Source of the DNA: Luidia sarsii
Lineage: Eukaryota; Echinodermata; Asteroidea; Paxillosida; Luidiidae
Assembly: GCA_949987565.1 (NCBI GenBank)
Contig: OX465115.1
Coordinates: forward strand, 4,716,421 to 4,780,420
Direction of reading: 5' to 3'
DNA length: 64,000 nucleotides
Positions within the stretch are counted from its first letter, which is position 1; every line of letters starts with the position of its first letter. The notes below the pieces were generated by a model that did not search any database, had not been told where the DNA came from, and saw only the letters and a program-made list of their open reading frames with translations. Made by a program: the position numbers and the translations under genes. Positions 20,735 through 35,153 of the stretch are shown piece by piece.

Positions 20735-23700
20735 GTTACCTTGACAACCTGCTGGTCATTAGAAAGGAAAAATAAGTTGGGCGATAAATGCAATTATTTG
20801 ACAAAGCATTGTCACAATAAATAGGTTACTATGACAACCTGCTGGTCATTGGAAAGAAAAAATTAGTCGGGCGATAAATGCAATTATTTGATAAAGTAAT
20901 GTCACAGTAAATAGGTTACTATGACAACCTGCTGGTCATTGGAGAGGAAAAATGAGTCGGGCGATAAATGCAATCATTTGATAAAGCAATGCCACAGTAA
21001 ATAGGTTACTATGACAACCTGCTGGTCATTGGAAAGGAAAAATAAGTCGGGCGATAAATGCAATCATTTGATGAAGCAATGCCACAATAAATAGGTTACT
21101 ATGACAACCTGCTGGTCATTGGAAAGAAAAAATAAGTCGGGCGATAAATGCAATTATTTGATAAAGCAATGCCACAGTAAATAGGTTACTATGACAACCT
21201 GCTGGTCATTGGAAAGAAAATATAAGTCGGGCGATAAATGCAATTAATTGATAAAGCAATGCCACAGTAAATAGGTTACTATGACAACCTGCTGGTCATT
21301 GGAGAGGAAAAATGAGTCGGGCGAAAAATGCAATTGTTTGATAAAGCAATGTCACAATAAATAGGTTACTATGACAACATGATGGTCATGGGAAAGGAAA
21401 AATAAGTTGGGTGATAAATGCAATTATTTGATAAAGCAATGCCACAGTAAATAGGTTACTATGACAACATGATGGTCATGGGAAAGGAAAAATAAGTCGG
21501 GCGATAAATGCAATCATTTGATGAAGCAATGTCATAATAAATAGGTTACTATGACAACCTGCTGGTCATTGGAAAAAAAAATAAGTTGGGCGATAAATGC
21601 AATTATTTGATAAAGCATTGTCACAATAAATAGGTTACTATGACAACTTGCTGGTCAAGGGAAAGGAAAAATAAGTCGGGCGATAAATGCAATTATTTGA
21701 TGAAGCAATGCCACAATAAATAGATTACTATGACAACCTGCTGGTCATTGGAAAGGAAAAATAAGTCGGGCGATAAATACAATTGTTTGATAGAGCATTG
21801 TCACAATAAATAGGTTAGTATGACAACCTGCTGGTCATGGGAAAGGAAATATAAGTCGGGCGATAAATGCAATTATTGGATGAAGCAATGGCACAATGAA
21901 TAGGTTACTATGACAACCTGCTGGTCATTTAAAAGAAAAAATAAGTTGGGCGATAAATGCAATTATTTAATAAAGCATTGTCATAATAAATAGGTTACTA
22001 TGACAACGTGATGGTCATGGGAAAGAAAAAATAAGTTGGGCGATAAATGCAACTATTTGATAAAGCAATGCCACAATAAATAGGTAACTATGACAACCTG
22101 CTGGTCATTGGAAAGGAAAAAAATAAGTTGGGCAATAAATGCAATTATTTGATAAAGCATAGTCACCAAAAATAGGTTACCATGACAACATGATGGTCAT
22201 GGAGAAGGAAAAATAAGTTGGGTGATGAATGCAATTTTTTATGAAGCGATGCCACAATAAATAGGTTACTATGACAGCCTGCTGGTCATTGGAAAGGAAA
22301 ATTAAGTTAGGCGATAAATGCAATTTTTTGATAAAGCATTGTCACAATAAATAGGTTACTATGACAACCTGCTGGTCATGGGAAAGGAAAAATTAGTCGG
22401 GCGATAAATGCAATCATTTGATGAAGCAATGCCACAATAAATATGTTACTATGACAACCTGCTGGTCATTGGAAAGGAAAAAAATAAGTTGGGCAATAAA
22501 TGCAATTATTTGATAAAGCATAGTCACCAAAAATAGGTTACCATGACAACATGATGGTCATGGAGAAGGAAAAATAAGTTGGGTGATGAATGCAATTTTT
22601 TATGAAGCGATGCCACAATAAATAGGTTACTATGACAGCCTGCTGGTCATTGGAAAGGAAAATTAAGTTAGGCGATAAATGCAATTTTTTGATAAAGCAA
22701 TGCCACAGTAAATAGGTTACTATGACAACCTGCTGGTCATTGGAAAGGAAAAATAAGTCGGGCGATAGATACAATTGTTTGATAAAGCATTGTCACAATA
22801 AATAGGTTAGTATGACAACTTGCTGGTCAAGGGAAAGGAAATATAAGTCGGGCGATAAATGCAATCATTTGATGAAGCAATGTCACTAAAAATAGGTTAC
22901 TATGACAACCTGCTGGTCATTTAAAAGAAAAAATAAGTCGGGCGATAAATGCAATTAATTGATAAAGCAATGCCACAGTAAATAGGTTACTATGACAACC
23001 TGCTGGTCATTGGAGAGGAAAAATGAGTCGGGCGAAAAATGCAATTGTTTGATAAAGCAATGTCACAATAAATAGGTTACTATGACAACATGATGGTCAT
23101 GGGAAAGGAAAAATAAGTTGGGTGATAAATGCAATTATTTGATAAAGCAATGCCACAGTAAATAGGTTACTATGACAACATGATGGTCATGGGAAAGGAA
23201 AAATAAGTCGGGCGATAAATGCAATCATTTGATGAAGCAATGTCATAATAAATAGGTTACTATGACAACCTGCTGGTCATTGGAAAAAAAACATAAGTTG
23301 GGCGATAAATGCAATTATTTGATAAAGCATTGTCACAATAAATAGGTTACTATGACAACTTGCTGGTCAAGGGAAAGGAAAAATAAGTCGGGCGATAAAT
23401 GCAATTATTTGATGAAGCAATGCCACAATAAATAGATTACTATGACAACCTGCTGGTCATTGGAAAGGAAAAATAAGTCGGGCGATAAATACAATTGTTT
23501 GATAGAGCATTGTCACAATAAATAGGTTAGTATGACAACCTGCTGGTCATGGGAAAGGAAATATAAGTCGGGCGATAAATGCAATTATTGGATGAAGCAA
23601 TGGCACAATGAATAGGTTACTATGACAACCTGCTGGTCATTTAAAAGAAAAAATAAGTTGGGCGATAAATGCAATTATTTAATAAAGCATTGTCATAATA

Positions 23701-25745
23701 AATAGGTTACTATGACAACGTGATGGTCATGGGAAAGAAAAAATAAGTTGGGCGATAAATGCAACTATTTGATAAAGCAATGCCACAATAAATAGGTAAC
23801 TATGACAACCTGCTGGTCATTGGAAAGGAAAAAAATAAGTTGGGCAATAAATGCAATTATTTGATAAAGCATAGTCACCAAAAATAGGTTACCATGACAA
23901 CATGATGGTCATGGAGAAGGAAAAATAAGTTGGGTGATGAATGCAATTTTTTATGAAGCGATGCCACAATAAATAGGTTACTATGACAGCCTGCTGGTCA
24001 TTGGAAAGGAAAATTAAGTTAGGCGATAAATGCAATTTTTTGATAAAGCATTGTCACAATAAATAGGTTACTATGACAACCTGCTGGTCATGGGAAAGGA
24101 AAAATTAGTCGGGCGATAAATGCAATCATTTGATGAAGCAATGCCACAATAAATATGTTACTATGACAACCTGCTGGTCATTGGAAAGGAAAAAAATAAG
24201 TTGGGCAATAAATGCAATTATTTGATAAAGCATAGTCACCAAAAATAGGTTACCATGACAACATGATGGTCATGGAGAAGGAAAAATAAGTTGGGTGATG
24301 AATGCAATTTTTTATGAAGCGATGCCACAATAAATAGGTTACTATGACAGCCTGCTGGTCATTGGAAAGGAAAATTAAGTTAGGCGATAAATGCAATTTT
24401 TTGATAAAGCAATGCCACAGTAAATAGGTTACTATGACAACCTGCTGGTCATTGGAAAGGGAAAATAAGTCGGGCGATAGATACAATTGTTTGATAAAGC
24501 ATTGTCACAATAAATAGGTTAGTATGACAACTTGCTGGTCAAGGGAAAGGAAATATAAGTCGGGCGATAAATGCAATCATTTGATGAAGCAATGTCACTA
24601 AAAATAGGTTACTATGACAACCTGCTGGTCATTTAAAAGAAAAAATAAGTTGGGCGATAAATGCAATTATTTAATAAAGCATTGTCATAATAAATAGGTT
24701 ACTATGACAACGTGATGGTCATGGGAAAGAAAAAATAAGTTGGGCGATAAATGCAACTATTTGATAAAGCAATGTCACAATAAACAGGTTCCTATGACAA
24801 CCTGCTGGTCATTGGAAAGGAAATATAAGTCGGGCGATAAATGCAATCATTTGATGAAGCAATGTCACAATAAATAGGTTACTATGACAACCTGCTGGTG
24901 TTTGGAAAGAAAAAAATAATTTGGGCGATAAATGCAATCATTTGATAAAGCATTGTCACAATAAATAGGTTACCATGACGGTCATGGGAAAGGAAAAATA
25001 AGTTGGGTGATAAATGCAATTTTTTGATAAAGCAATGCCACAATAAATAGGTTACTATGACAACCTGCTGGTCATTGGAAAGAAAAAATAAGTTGGGCGA
25101 TAAATGCAATTATTTGATAAAGCATTGTCACAATAAATAGGTTACTATGACAATCTGCTGGTCATGGGAAAGGAAAATTAAGTTGTGCGATAAATACAAT
25201 TTTTTTATGAAGCAATGCCACAATAAATAGGTTACTATGACAGCCTGCTGGTCATTGGAAAGGAAAATTAAGTTAGGGGATAAATGCAATTTTTTGATAA
25301 AGCATTGTCACAATAAATAGGTTACTATGACAACCTGCTGGTCATGGGAAAGGAAAAATAAGTCGGTCGATAAATGCAATTGTTTGATAAAGCATTGTCA
25401 CAATAAATAGGTTACTATGACAACCTGCTGGTCATTGAGAAGGACAAATAAGTCGGGCGATAAATACAATTGTTTGATAAAGCATTGTCACAATAAATAG
25501 GTTACTATGACAATCTGCTGGTCATTGGAAAGGAAAAATAAGTCGGGCGATAAATGCAATTTTTTGTTGAAGCAATGCAACAATAAATAGGTTACTATGA
25601 TAACGTGATGGTCATGGGAAAGAAAAAATAAGTCGAGCGATAAATGCAATTATTTTATGAAGCAATGCCACAATAAATAGGTTACTATGACAACCTGCTG
25701 GTCATTGGAAAGAATAGAATAAGTTGGGCGATAAATGCAATTATT
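20735..25745. repeat. 90-bp satellite array, about 55 units
   Basis: Repeats every 90 bp (for example unit starts at 20821, 20911, 21001, 21091). The unit contains ATAGGTTACTATGACAACCT, GCTGGTCATTGGAAAG, AAGTCGGGCGATAAATGCAA and a variable TTTGATAAAGCAATGTCACA part. Units vary at a few positions. Because 90 is a multiple of three, some minus-strand frames stay open for about 75 codons; I do not regard these as genes. Confidence 0.97.
21225..24645. repeat. 1.71-kb higher-order tandem duplication inside the 90-bp array
   Basis: The segment from about 21225 to 22935 recurs almost base for base from about 22936 to 24645, an offset of about 1711 bp (19 monomers plus one base). The shared private variant GAGTCGGGCGAAAAATGC is at 21314 and 23025. 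Confidence 0.85.
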
Positions 25746-27400
25746 TGATAAATTAATTGGTGGTCATGAGGAAAGAAAAACAATGACAAAATGCAATATT
25801 TGAGAGGTAATAAGTCATAGATTTTGTCACCCATAAAACAGTGAAGGCAAATCATGACAAATTTGTTCTCCCAATTCCCCATTTACCAAGGGTCAGGGAG
25901 ACTAGTAATTATGTTAATATGACCAAAAAACAGCAAATACGTATCTAGGCCTACTGATATCAAGAAGATTGATAACAGGTTTATGTCATTAAGGATGACA
26001 TCTTACATATAAACATTATGGTTACTATGACAACATGATGGTTGTGGGGAGAAAAACAGTGTTAAATGCAATTCGTTAAAAACTTTGCAAATGAAGCAAG
26101 ATGTAATTGCATCGTTAATCATATGATCGATGTATGTGTGTCACTACTCAATAAACACCAAACCATATCTGATATTAAAAAGTGATACAGTTACCATGAC
26201 AACCTGCTGGTCATTGGAAAGAGAAAGTAAAGTCGGGCAATAAAAGCAATTTTTTTTATAAAGCACAATCAATATATGTTACTATGACAACCTGCTGGTC
26301 ATTGACAACACAAAAACAAAAACAACCGATGACAGCACAAAAACACAGCAAATAAGTATCTTGGCCTACTGATATCAAGACGATTGAAAGAGGGTTATGT
26401 CATTGTGGATTATGAGAGATATAAACAAATCATCTTAAATAATAATAAACAATATGGTTACTACGGCAACCTGCTGGTCATTGGAAAGAAAAAAAAAGTT
26501 GGGCGATAAATGTAATTTTTTCATAAAGCAACCTTATGAATAGGTTACTATGACAGTTTGGTGGTCATGGGAAAGAAAACAATGAAAAAATGCAATATTT
26601 GAGAGGTAATAAGTTATAGATTTTGGCACCCATAAAACAGAAAAGGCAAAACATGACTTTGTTCTCCCAATTCCCCGTTTACCAAGGGGCAGGGAGATAA
26701 GTAATTCTGTTACTTTATAACAATTAACTGACAACAAACAGGAAATAAGTTTTTATTGATATCGAGAAGATTGACAAGAGGGAAATGTCATTGAGGATGA
26801 CGGAAGATAAAGATACAAATCGCACATATAAACAAAATGGTATCTATGGCAACCTAATGGCCTGGAGTAGACACAATTTAAATGGAATTTGTGAAAACAA
26901 ATTGCCATAGAAGCAAGCTAAAAATGCATCCATGATCATTAGACTATGTATGTTTTTACTAAATAATGTCAACCCAAACTAATTCCGAAACCTACTAAAT
27001 AGCGACATGGTTAATTTGACAACCTGCTGGTCATGAGGGAAGAACACAAAATAAGTCGAGTGGTTTTATTTACTCTACATTTTCAGAGCATTAACAAATT
27101 TAGACTTGTTTCAATAAAGAGGACGTGGTATTTTACATGTAGGTCAACCATTTCGAGGACAACATGTGTTCTAGCTAACCATTCCTGAAACCTCAAATCT
27201 GATCTACAAAGTATTACGGCTAAGGACTTGAAGAGTTCATATGCAACATGGAAAAAACAACCCAAGAAGGTATTGAGGGTTTTGAAGACAGACCAGGTAC
27301 ATAACAAGTGTTCATTCTGGGGGTTCTTTCGAGAAAGAAGATCCCTTTTTCAGGAAATATTGGTGGAAAACGCGGCACTTGTTGACTGTTAATGGTTATG
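25746..27400. repeat. decayed flank of the 90-bp satellite
   Basis: Scattered fragments of the monomer (CAACCTGCTGGTCATTGGAA at about 26200, 26290 and 26470; weaker at 26030, 26550, 26850 and 27015) lie in unrelated AT-rich sequence. A larger segment is also duplicated (25750-25900 and 26540-26705, both with CAATATTTGAGAGGTAATAA). Confidence 0.7.
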
Positions 27401-27579
27401 TGGTTGACATCTCATAGTAGGCCCTACAGCTCCTTTCTTTGATTGGATTGGACATTGCAGATTATTTGGACTGAGAAGTCGGGTCATGAAATGTCAGTCA
27501 ATTGGAGTAAAAACTTCAATAGGTGATGATTTTGCATCTAATCTGTAAGTAATAACTACTGAGAATTAACCTGCCTAGC

Positions 27580-30500
27580 CTTCTAAACTCTCCTAATGTC
27601 ACGCTATGACTGTCTAACTTTGTCATCCACTCTAGACAACCCATTCAGGTTTCACTGCGTTTACTAATGTCACCCAAAAACTATCTAACTTTGTCATCGC
27701 CAGACAGCCCATTCGGGTTTCACTGTGTTTACTAATGTTACCCCACAACTTTGTCATACACAGACAGCCCATTCGGGTTACACTGTGTTTACTAATGTTA
27801 CCCTACAACTTTGTCATACACAGACAGCCCATTCGGGTTACACTGTGTTTACTAATGTAACCCTACAACTTTCTCATCCACAGACAGCCCATTCGGGTTA
27901 CACTGTGTTTACCAATGTTACCCTACAACTTTGTCATACACAGACAGCCCATTCGGGTTACACTGTGTTTACTAATGTTACCCTACAACTTTGTCATACA
28001 CAGACAGCCCATTCGGGTTACACTGTGTTTACTAATATTACCCTACAACTTTCTCATCCACAGAGAGCCCATTCGGGTTACACTGTGTTTACTAATGTTT
28101 CCCTACAACTTTGTCATACACAGACAGCCCATTCGGGTTTCACTGTGTTTACTAACGTTACCCTACAACTTTGTCATACACAGACAGCCCATTCAGGTTT
28201 CACTGTGTTTACTATAATGTTACCCTACAACTTTGTCATACACAGACAGCCCATTCGGGTTACACTGTGTTTACTAAAGTTACCCTACAACTTTGTCATA
28301 CACAGACAGCCCATTCGGGTTACACTGTGTTTACTAATGTTACCCTACAACTTTGTCATACACAGACAGCCCATTCGGGTTTCACTGTGTTTAAATTACT
28401 AATATTACCCTACAACTTTGTCATACACAGACAGCCCATTCGGGTTTCACTGTGTTTACTAATATTACCCTACAACTTTGTCATACACAGACAGCCCATT
28501 CGGGTTACACTGTGTTTACTAATATTACCCTACAACTTTGTCATACACAGACAGCCCATTCGGGTTACACTGTGTTTACTAATGTTACCCAACAACTTTC
28601 TCATCCACAGACAGCCCATTCGGGTTACACTGTGTTTACTAATGTTTCCCTACAACTTTGTCATACACAGACAGCCCATTCGGGTTTCACTGTGTTTACT
28701 AACGTTACCCTACAACTTTGTCATACACAGACAGCCCATTCGGGTTTCACTGTGTTTACTAACGTTACCCTACAACTTTGTCATACACAGACAGCCCATT
28801 CAGGTTTCACTGTGTTTACTATAATGTTACCCTACAACTTTGTCATACACAGACAGCCCATTCGGGTTACACTGTGTTTACTAAAGTTACCCTACAACTT
28901 TGTCATACACAGACAGCCCATTCGGGTTACACTGTGTTTACTAATGTTACCCTACAAATTTGTCATACACAGACAGCCCATTCGGGTTTCACTGTGTTTA
29001 AATTACTAATATTACCCTACAACTTTGTCATACACAGACAGCCCATTCGGGTTTCACTGTGTTTACTAATATTACCCTACAACTTTGTCATACACAGACA
29101 GCCCATTCGGGTTACACTGTGATTACTAATATTACCCTACAACTTTGTCATACACAGACAGCCCATTCGGGTTACACTGTGTTTACTAATGTTACCCTAC
29201 AACTTTGTCATACACAGACAGCCCATTCGGGTTACACTGTGTTTACTAATGTTACCCAACAACTTTCTCATCCACAGACAGCCCATTCGGGTTACACTGT
29301 GTTTACTAATGTTACCCTACAACTTTGTCATACACAGACAGCCCATTCGGGTTTCACTGTGTTTACTAACGTTACCCTACAACTTTGTCATACACAGACA
29401 GCCCATTCGGGTTTCACTGTGTTTACTATAATGTTACCCTACAACTTTGTCATACACAGACAGCCCATTCGGGTTACACTGTGTTTACTAAAGTTACCCT
29501 AAAACTTTGTCATACACAGACAGCCCATTCGGGTTACACTGTGTTTACTAATGTTACCCTACAACTTTGTCATACACAGACAGCCCATTCGGGTTTCACT
29601 GTGTTTAAATTACTAATGTTACCCTACAACTTTGCCATCCACAGACAGCCCATTCGGGTTTCACTGTGTTTACTAATGTTACCCTACAACTTTGTCATAC
29701 ACAGACAGCCCATTCGGGTTACACTGTGTTTACTAATATTACCCTACAACTTTGTCATACACAGACAGCCCATTCGGGTTTCACTGTGTTTAAATTACTA
29801 ATGTCACCCTACAACTTTGCCATCCACAGACAGCCCATTCGGATTACACTGTGTTTACTAATATTACCCTACAACTTTGTCATACACAGACAGCCCATCC
29901 GGGTTTCACTGTGTTTACTAATGTTACCCTACAACTTTGTCATACACAGACAGCCCATTCGGGTTACACTGTGTTTACTAATGTTACCCTACAACTTTGT
30001 CATACACAGACAGCCCATTCGGGTTTCACTGTGTTTACTCATGTCACCCTACAACTTTGCTATACACAGACAGCCCATTCGGGTTTCACTGTGTTTACTC
30101 ATGTCACCCTACAACTTTGTCATACACAGACAGCCCATTCGGGTTACACTGTGTTTACTAATGTTACCCTACAAATTTGTCATACACAGACAGCCCATTC
30201 GGGTTACACTGTCATGTGTTTACTAATGTTACCCTACAAATTTGTCATACACAGACAGCCCATTCGGGTTACACTGTGTTTACTAATGTTACCCTACAAC
30301 TTTGTCATACACAGACAGCCCATTCGGGTTACACTGTGTTTACTAATGTTACCCTAGCTACAACTTTGTCATACACAGACAGCCCATTCGGGTTTCACTG
30401 TGTTTACTAATGTTACCCTATGTTTGTCATACACAGACAGCCCATTCGGGTTACACTGTGTTTACTAATGTTACCCTACAACTTTGTCATACACAGACAG

Positions 30501-33030
30501 CCCATTCGGGTTACACTGTGATTACTAATGTTACCCTACAACTTTGTCATACACAGACATGACAGCCCATTCGGTTTACACTGTGTTTACTAAAGTTACC
30601 CTACAACTTTGTCATACACAGACAGCCCATTCGGGTTACACTGTGTTTACTAATGTTACCCTACAACTTTGCTATACACAGACAGCCCATTCGGGTTTCA
30701 CTGTGTTTACTCATGTCACCCTACAACTTTGTCATACACAGACAGCCCATTCGGGTTACAATGTGTTTACTAATGTTACCCTAAAACTTTGTCATACACA
30801 GACAGCCCATTCGGGTTTCACTGTGTTTACTAATGTTACCCTACAACTTTGTCATACACAGACAGCCCATTCGGGTTTCACTGTGTTTACTAATGTTACC
30901 CTACAACTTTGTCATACACAGACAGCCCATTCGGGTTACACTGTGTTTACTAATATTATTACCCTACAACTTTGTCATACACAGACAGCCCATTCGGGTT
31001 TCACTGTGTTTAAATTACTAATGTCACCCTACAACTTTGCCATCCACAGACAGTCCATTCGGGTTACACTGTGTTTACTAATGTCACCCTACAACTTTGT
31101 CATACACAGACAGCCCATTCGGGTTACACTGTGTTTACTAATATTACCCTACAACTTTGTCATACACAGACAGCCCATTCGGGTTTCACTGTGTTTACTA
31201 ATGTCACCCTACATTTTGTCATACACAGACAGCCCATTCGGGTTTCACTGTGTTTACTAATGTCACCCTACAACTTTGTCATACACAGACAGCCCATTCG
31301 GGTTACACTGTGTTTACTAATATTACCCTACAACTTTGTCATACACAGACAGCCCATTCGGGTTTCACTGTGTTTACTAATGTCACCCTACATTTTGTCA
31401 TACACAGACAGCCCATTCGGGTTTCACTGTGTTTACTAATGTTACCCTACAACTTTGCCATCCACAGACAGCCCATCCGGGTTTCACTGTGTTTACTAAT
31501 GTTACCCTACAACTTTGTCATACACAGACAGCCCATTCGGGTTACACTGAGTTTACTAATGTTACCCTACAACTTTGCTATACACAGACAGCCCATTCGG
31601 GTTTCACTGTGTTTACTCATGTCACCCTACAACTTTGCCATACACAGACAGCCCATTCGGGTTACAATGTGTTTACTAATGTTACCCTACAACTTCGTCA
31701 TACACAAACAGCCCATTCGGGTTACACTGTGTTTACTAATGTTACGTCCCTACAACTTTGTCATACACAGACAGCCCATTCAGGTTTCACTGTGTTTACT
31801 AATGTTTCCCTACAACTTTGTCATACACAGACAGCCCATTCGGGTTACACTGTGTTTACCAATGTTACCCTACAACTTTGTCATACACAGACAGCCCATT
31901 CGGGTTACACTGTGTTTACTAATGTTACCCTACAACTTTGTCATACACAGACAGCCCATTCGGGTTACACTGTGTTTACTAATGTTACCCTACAACTTTG
32001 TCATACACAGACAGCCCATTTGGGTTACACTGTATTTACTAATGTTACCCTACAACTTTGTCATACACAGACAGCCCATTCGGGTTACACTGTGTTTACT
32101 AATGTCACCCTACAACTTTGTCATACACAGACAGCCCATTCGGGTTTCACTGTGTTTACTAATGTTACCCTACAACTTTGTCATACACAGACAGCCCATT
32201 CGGGTTACACTGTGTTTACTATAATGTTACCCTACAACTTTGTCATACACAGACAGCCCATTCGGGTTACACTGTGTTTACTAATGTTACCCTACAACTT
32301 TGTCATACACAGACAGCCCATTCGGGTTACACTGTGTTTACTAATGTTACCCAACAACTTTGTCATACACAGACAGCCCATTCGGGTTTCACTGTGTTTA
32401 CTAATGTTATCCTACAACTTTCTCATCCACAGACAGCCCATTCGGGTTACACTGTGTTTACTAATGTTACCCTACAACTTTGTCATACACAGACAGCCCA
32501 TTCGGGTTACACTGTGTTTACTAATGTTACCCTACAACTTTGTCATACACAGACAGCCCATTCGGGTTACACTGTGTTTACTAATGTTACCCTACAACTT
32601 TGCCATACACAGACAGCCCATTCGGGTTTCACTGTGTTTACTAATGTTGCCCTACAACTTTGTCATACACAGACAGCCCATTCGGGTTTCACTGTGTTTA
32701 CTAATGTCACCCTACAACTTTGTCATACACAGACAGCCCATTCGGGTTTCACTGTGTTTACTATAATGTCACCCTACAACTTTGTCATACACAGACAGCC
32801 CATTTGGGTTACACTGTGTTTACTAATGTTACCCTACAACTTTGTCATACACAGACAGCCCATTCAGGTTACACTGTGTTTACTAATATTACCCTACAAC
32901 TTTGTCATACACAGACAGCCCATATTCGGGTTTCACTCTTTGTTGACTAATGTCACCCTAAAACTATCTAACTTTGTCATCCACAGACAGCCCATTGGGG
33001 TTTCACACTGTGTTGACTCTAAAACTGTCT
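27580..33030. repeat. 60-bp minisatellite array, about 90 units
   Basis: The unit contains CACTGTGTTTACTAATGTTA, CCCTACAACTTTGTCATACA and CAGACAGCCCATTCGGGTTA. Most units are exactly 60 bp, with occasional +2 (ACTATAATG) or +5 (TTTAAATTACTAAT) insertions and recurrent variants at a few sites. Plus-strand frames stay open for up to 445 codons, because 60 is a multiple of three and the unit lacks stops. These frames are a by-product of the array. Confidence 0.97.
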
Positions 33031-33860
33031 AATGTCATCCTCTTATCCTCTTATCATTAAAATGCATTACACCACCAGTGAAACTTGTTCAAAAAGTCAA
33101 ACAGTCAATGTCAGCGATTTGATGTTTTACTCTTTACTCTTCACCCAGGCCTGGCCCAGGAAAGCCATTGAACCTTTGAGGTCTGAGGAGACCGACAGAA
33201 GCCTCATCGAGGTCAAAAAGTCAAGACTTGGGGGAGTGCGTCGGTGGTGGGGGGGGGGGGGGAGGGGGGAAAGCGAACAAAGGGCCGGAAAAAGCCACCT
33301 TCTGCGTCGGCGACAAATCAGTACATTAGGCGCGCACCGCATGCTATTGGAAGTGGGCTAGGTGTACGGATCACGTGCGGCTATTGATCCCCTTGGACAA
33401 GTTAGTGCGCGCTCGTGGCTACCTTATTAATATTCATAACCACCCATCTCAATTCGACCAATGACATTGCATTGCGATGGGAACCAACATTACGAGGGGA
33501 GGGGCAAAAAGTGACATGCATAATTCATGATTTCATTGGGAAGTTGTTCTGCCGGGTGTGTTCTGAACGGTATCATGACCAATGTAAACATCACTCATAG
33601 ATAATATTTTTTTCTATGAACGCAAAATTTAAAGCGGCGAAGTTTTCAGTTTTACATACAAGAATTAAGGAAATTCACTAAGGAGAGTTCACCGGGTTGA
33701 CTCAACAATCATAATCTCAACATCATGAAAGTTGAACCCCTTTCTGGTGTCAAATTGTCGACGTGCGTCGGCAGAAAATATCCTTTTTTGGCTGGGATAA
33801 AATAAACGATTTCACTCACCTCGGGCCCTGCCCGGGAAGGGGGGGGGGCATCCGAACTTT
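33031..33860. other. unique sequence right of the minisatellite, no gene seen
   Basis: Contains a G run near 33250-33265 and CpG-containing stretches near 33300-33420. Open frames on both strands overlap each other and have no recognisable domain or clear splice context. Confidence 0.4.
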
Positions 33861-34199
33861 TGAAGAAAACTGAAGACTTACCGACGATCTTGAATCCAAC
33901 CGAACAAAAGTTTATAGGAACATACCAGACGCTTGTAGAAAATTGTAGAACTTTGCCAGTTCACAGTGAAGCAGGTGGGGCAAGCATTGGCCCGCAAGTT
34001 CCTGAGTTGATTGATTTAATTTATAATCAACATAAAAAGTTCCATAACGGATACACAGTCCGTTTGTCCAGTTGAAGTGACGGTTCGTTCAAGGCGGCTC
34101 TAAAGTTCGAGTCATTAGGACTCAAAAGTTCGAGTCATCAGTGACTCTAAAGTTCTAATCATTAGCGACTCTAAGTCTAAAGTTCAAGTCATTAGCGAC

Positions 34200-34580
34200 T
34201 CTAAAGTTCGAGTCACTGGTGTGGTCGTCCGCTTGTCCGTGGGAATTACCTGGACTCTGTCTGGCTGTCCGTGGAGGCAGTCATCCTTCTGTCCGCTCAG
34301 GTGGTTGGCAGATTGTCCGCGGGGCACTTGAGTGTCCCTGGGCTCGGGGGCCCGGGGGCTCGGGGGCTCGGGGGCTCGGGGGCCCGGGGGCCCGGGAGCC
34401 GGCCGGGAGCCCGCGTCCGCGCGGCGAGGCGAGGCGACCCGGCCTAGCCCGGCCTTACGGCCTAGCCCGGCCTGGTCAAGCCTGCCCCGGCGACGGCGCG
34501 GACGGCCGCGGTGGAGTGAATCCCGGAGAAGATGCCGAGTCCCTCGAAGAAAGGTGGAGAAAACCGCTTGCAGTTCAGCT
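34200..34580. promoter_or_regulatory. GC-rich, CpG-island-like region
   Basis: Very GC-rich (runs such as GGGCTCGGGGGCCCGGGGG and many CpG, including CCGCGTCCGCGCGGCGAGGC) in an otherwise AT-rich region. It begins with short direct repeats of TCTAAAGTTCGAGTCATTAG (34100-34215). Overlapping open frames on both strands look like GC-rich shadow ORFs. It could mark the promoter of an unseen gene, for example the plus-strand ORF at 35980. Confidence 0.4.
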
Positions 34581-35153
34581 GCCTTCAGAATCCGCTCCGA
34601 AGATTGTCCGAGGATAAGCAGCCTCAAAGTGGTGGAGGAATTTCGACAATTCCATCGGGTCCAAAAATGATGAAGAGTGTTCAAGTCCAATCCGTCGCTG
34701 TGTAGAGTGAATGCAGGAGCACGCTCGGAGACAGTCTTCACTGGAGGGTGTCGGCTCAAGCAGATTTTCCCCCTTTTTTCTTCGACGAAAAGTCCCGAAA
34801 GCGGACTCTATTGACGCGGTGCCGGACAAGGAACAGTTCTGACGGGCAGCGCCTCGCCGCAGACCGCAAAAATGCGAGAAATTCCGCTCATAAAAGTTGA
34901 GAAACTTCAGACCGAATTTGGCCCGTGACGACTTCGCCCGGGGCAGGATCGTAAAAGGCGGAAAGTCAAAGTGAAATGTGGCACGCGCAGACGACAAGCA
35001 TGGGCGGAGGGTCTCATCAGTTCATATACATTAATCAATGGTGGCACGTGACCATGAAATATTAATCCGCGTCCTCTTTTTCCCGATTCTTTCAAAATTA
35101 CAAGTCAAAACAATTGATTTTAATGGAGTGTCATCGTTGCTTTACGTTTATTG

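Noticed and set aside
27580..33030. CRISPR-like array or real repeat-protein gene
   Set aside because: Units abut with no unique spacers, the context is eukaryotic, and the open frames exist in several phases as a consequence of a stop-free 60-bp unit.
34184..34759. 191-codon minus ORF and overlapping plus ORFs at 34.2-34.7 kb
   Set aside because: They are long because the region is GC-rich and so stop-poor; they overlap on both strands and show no domain or splice pattern.
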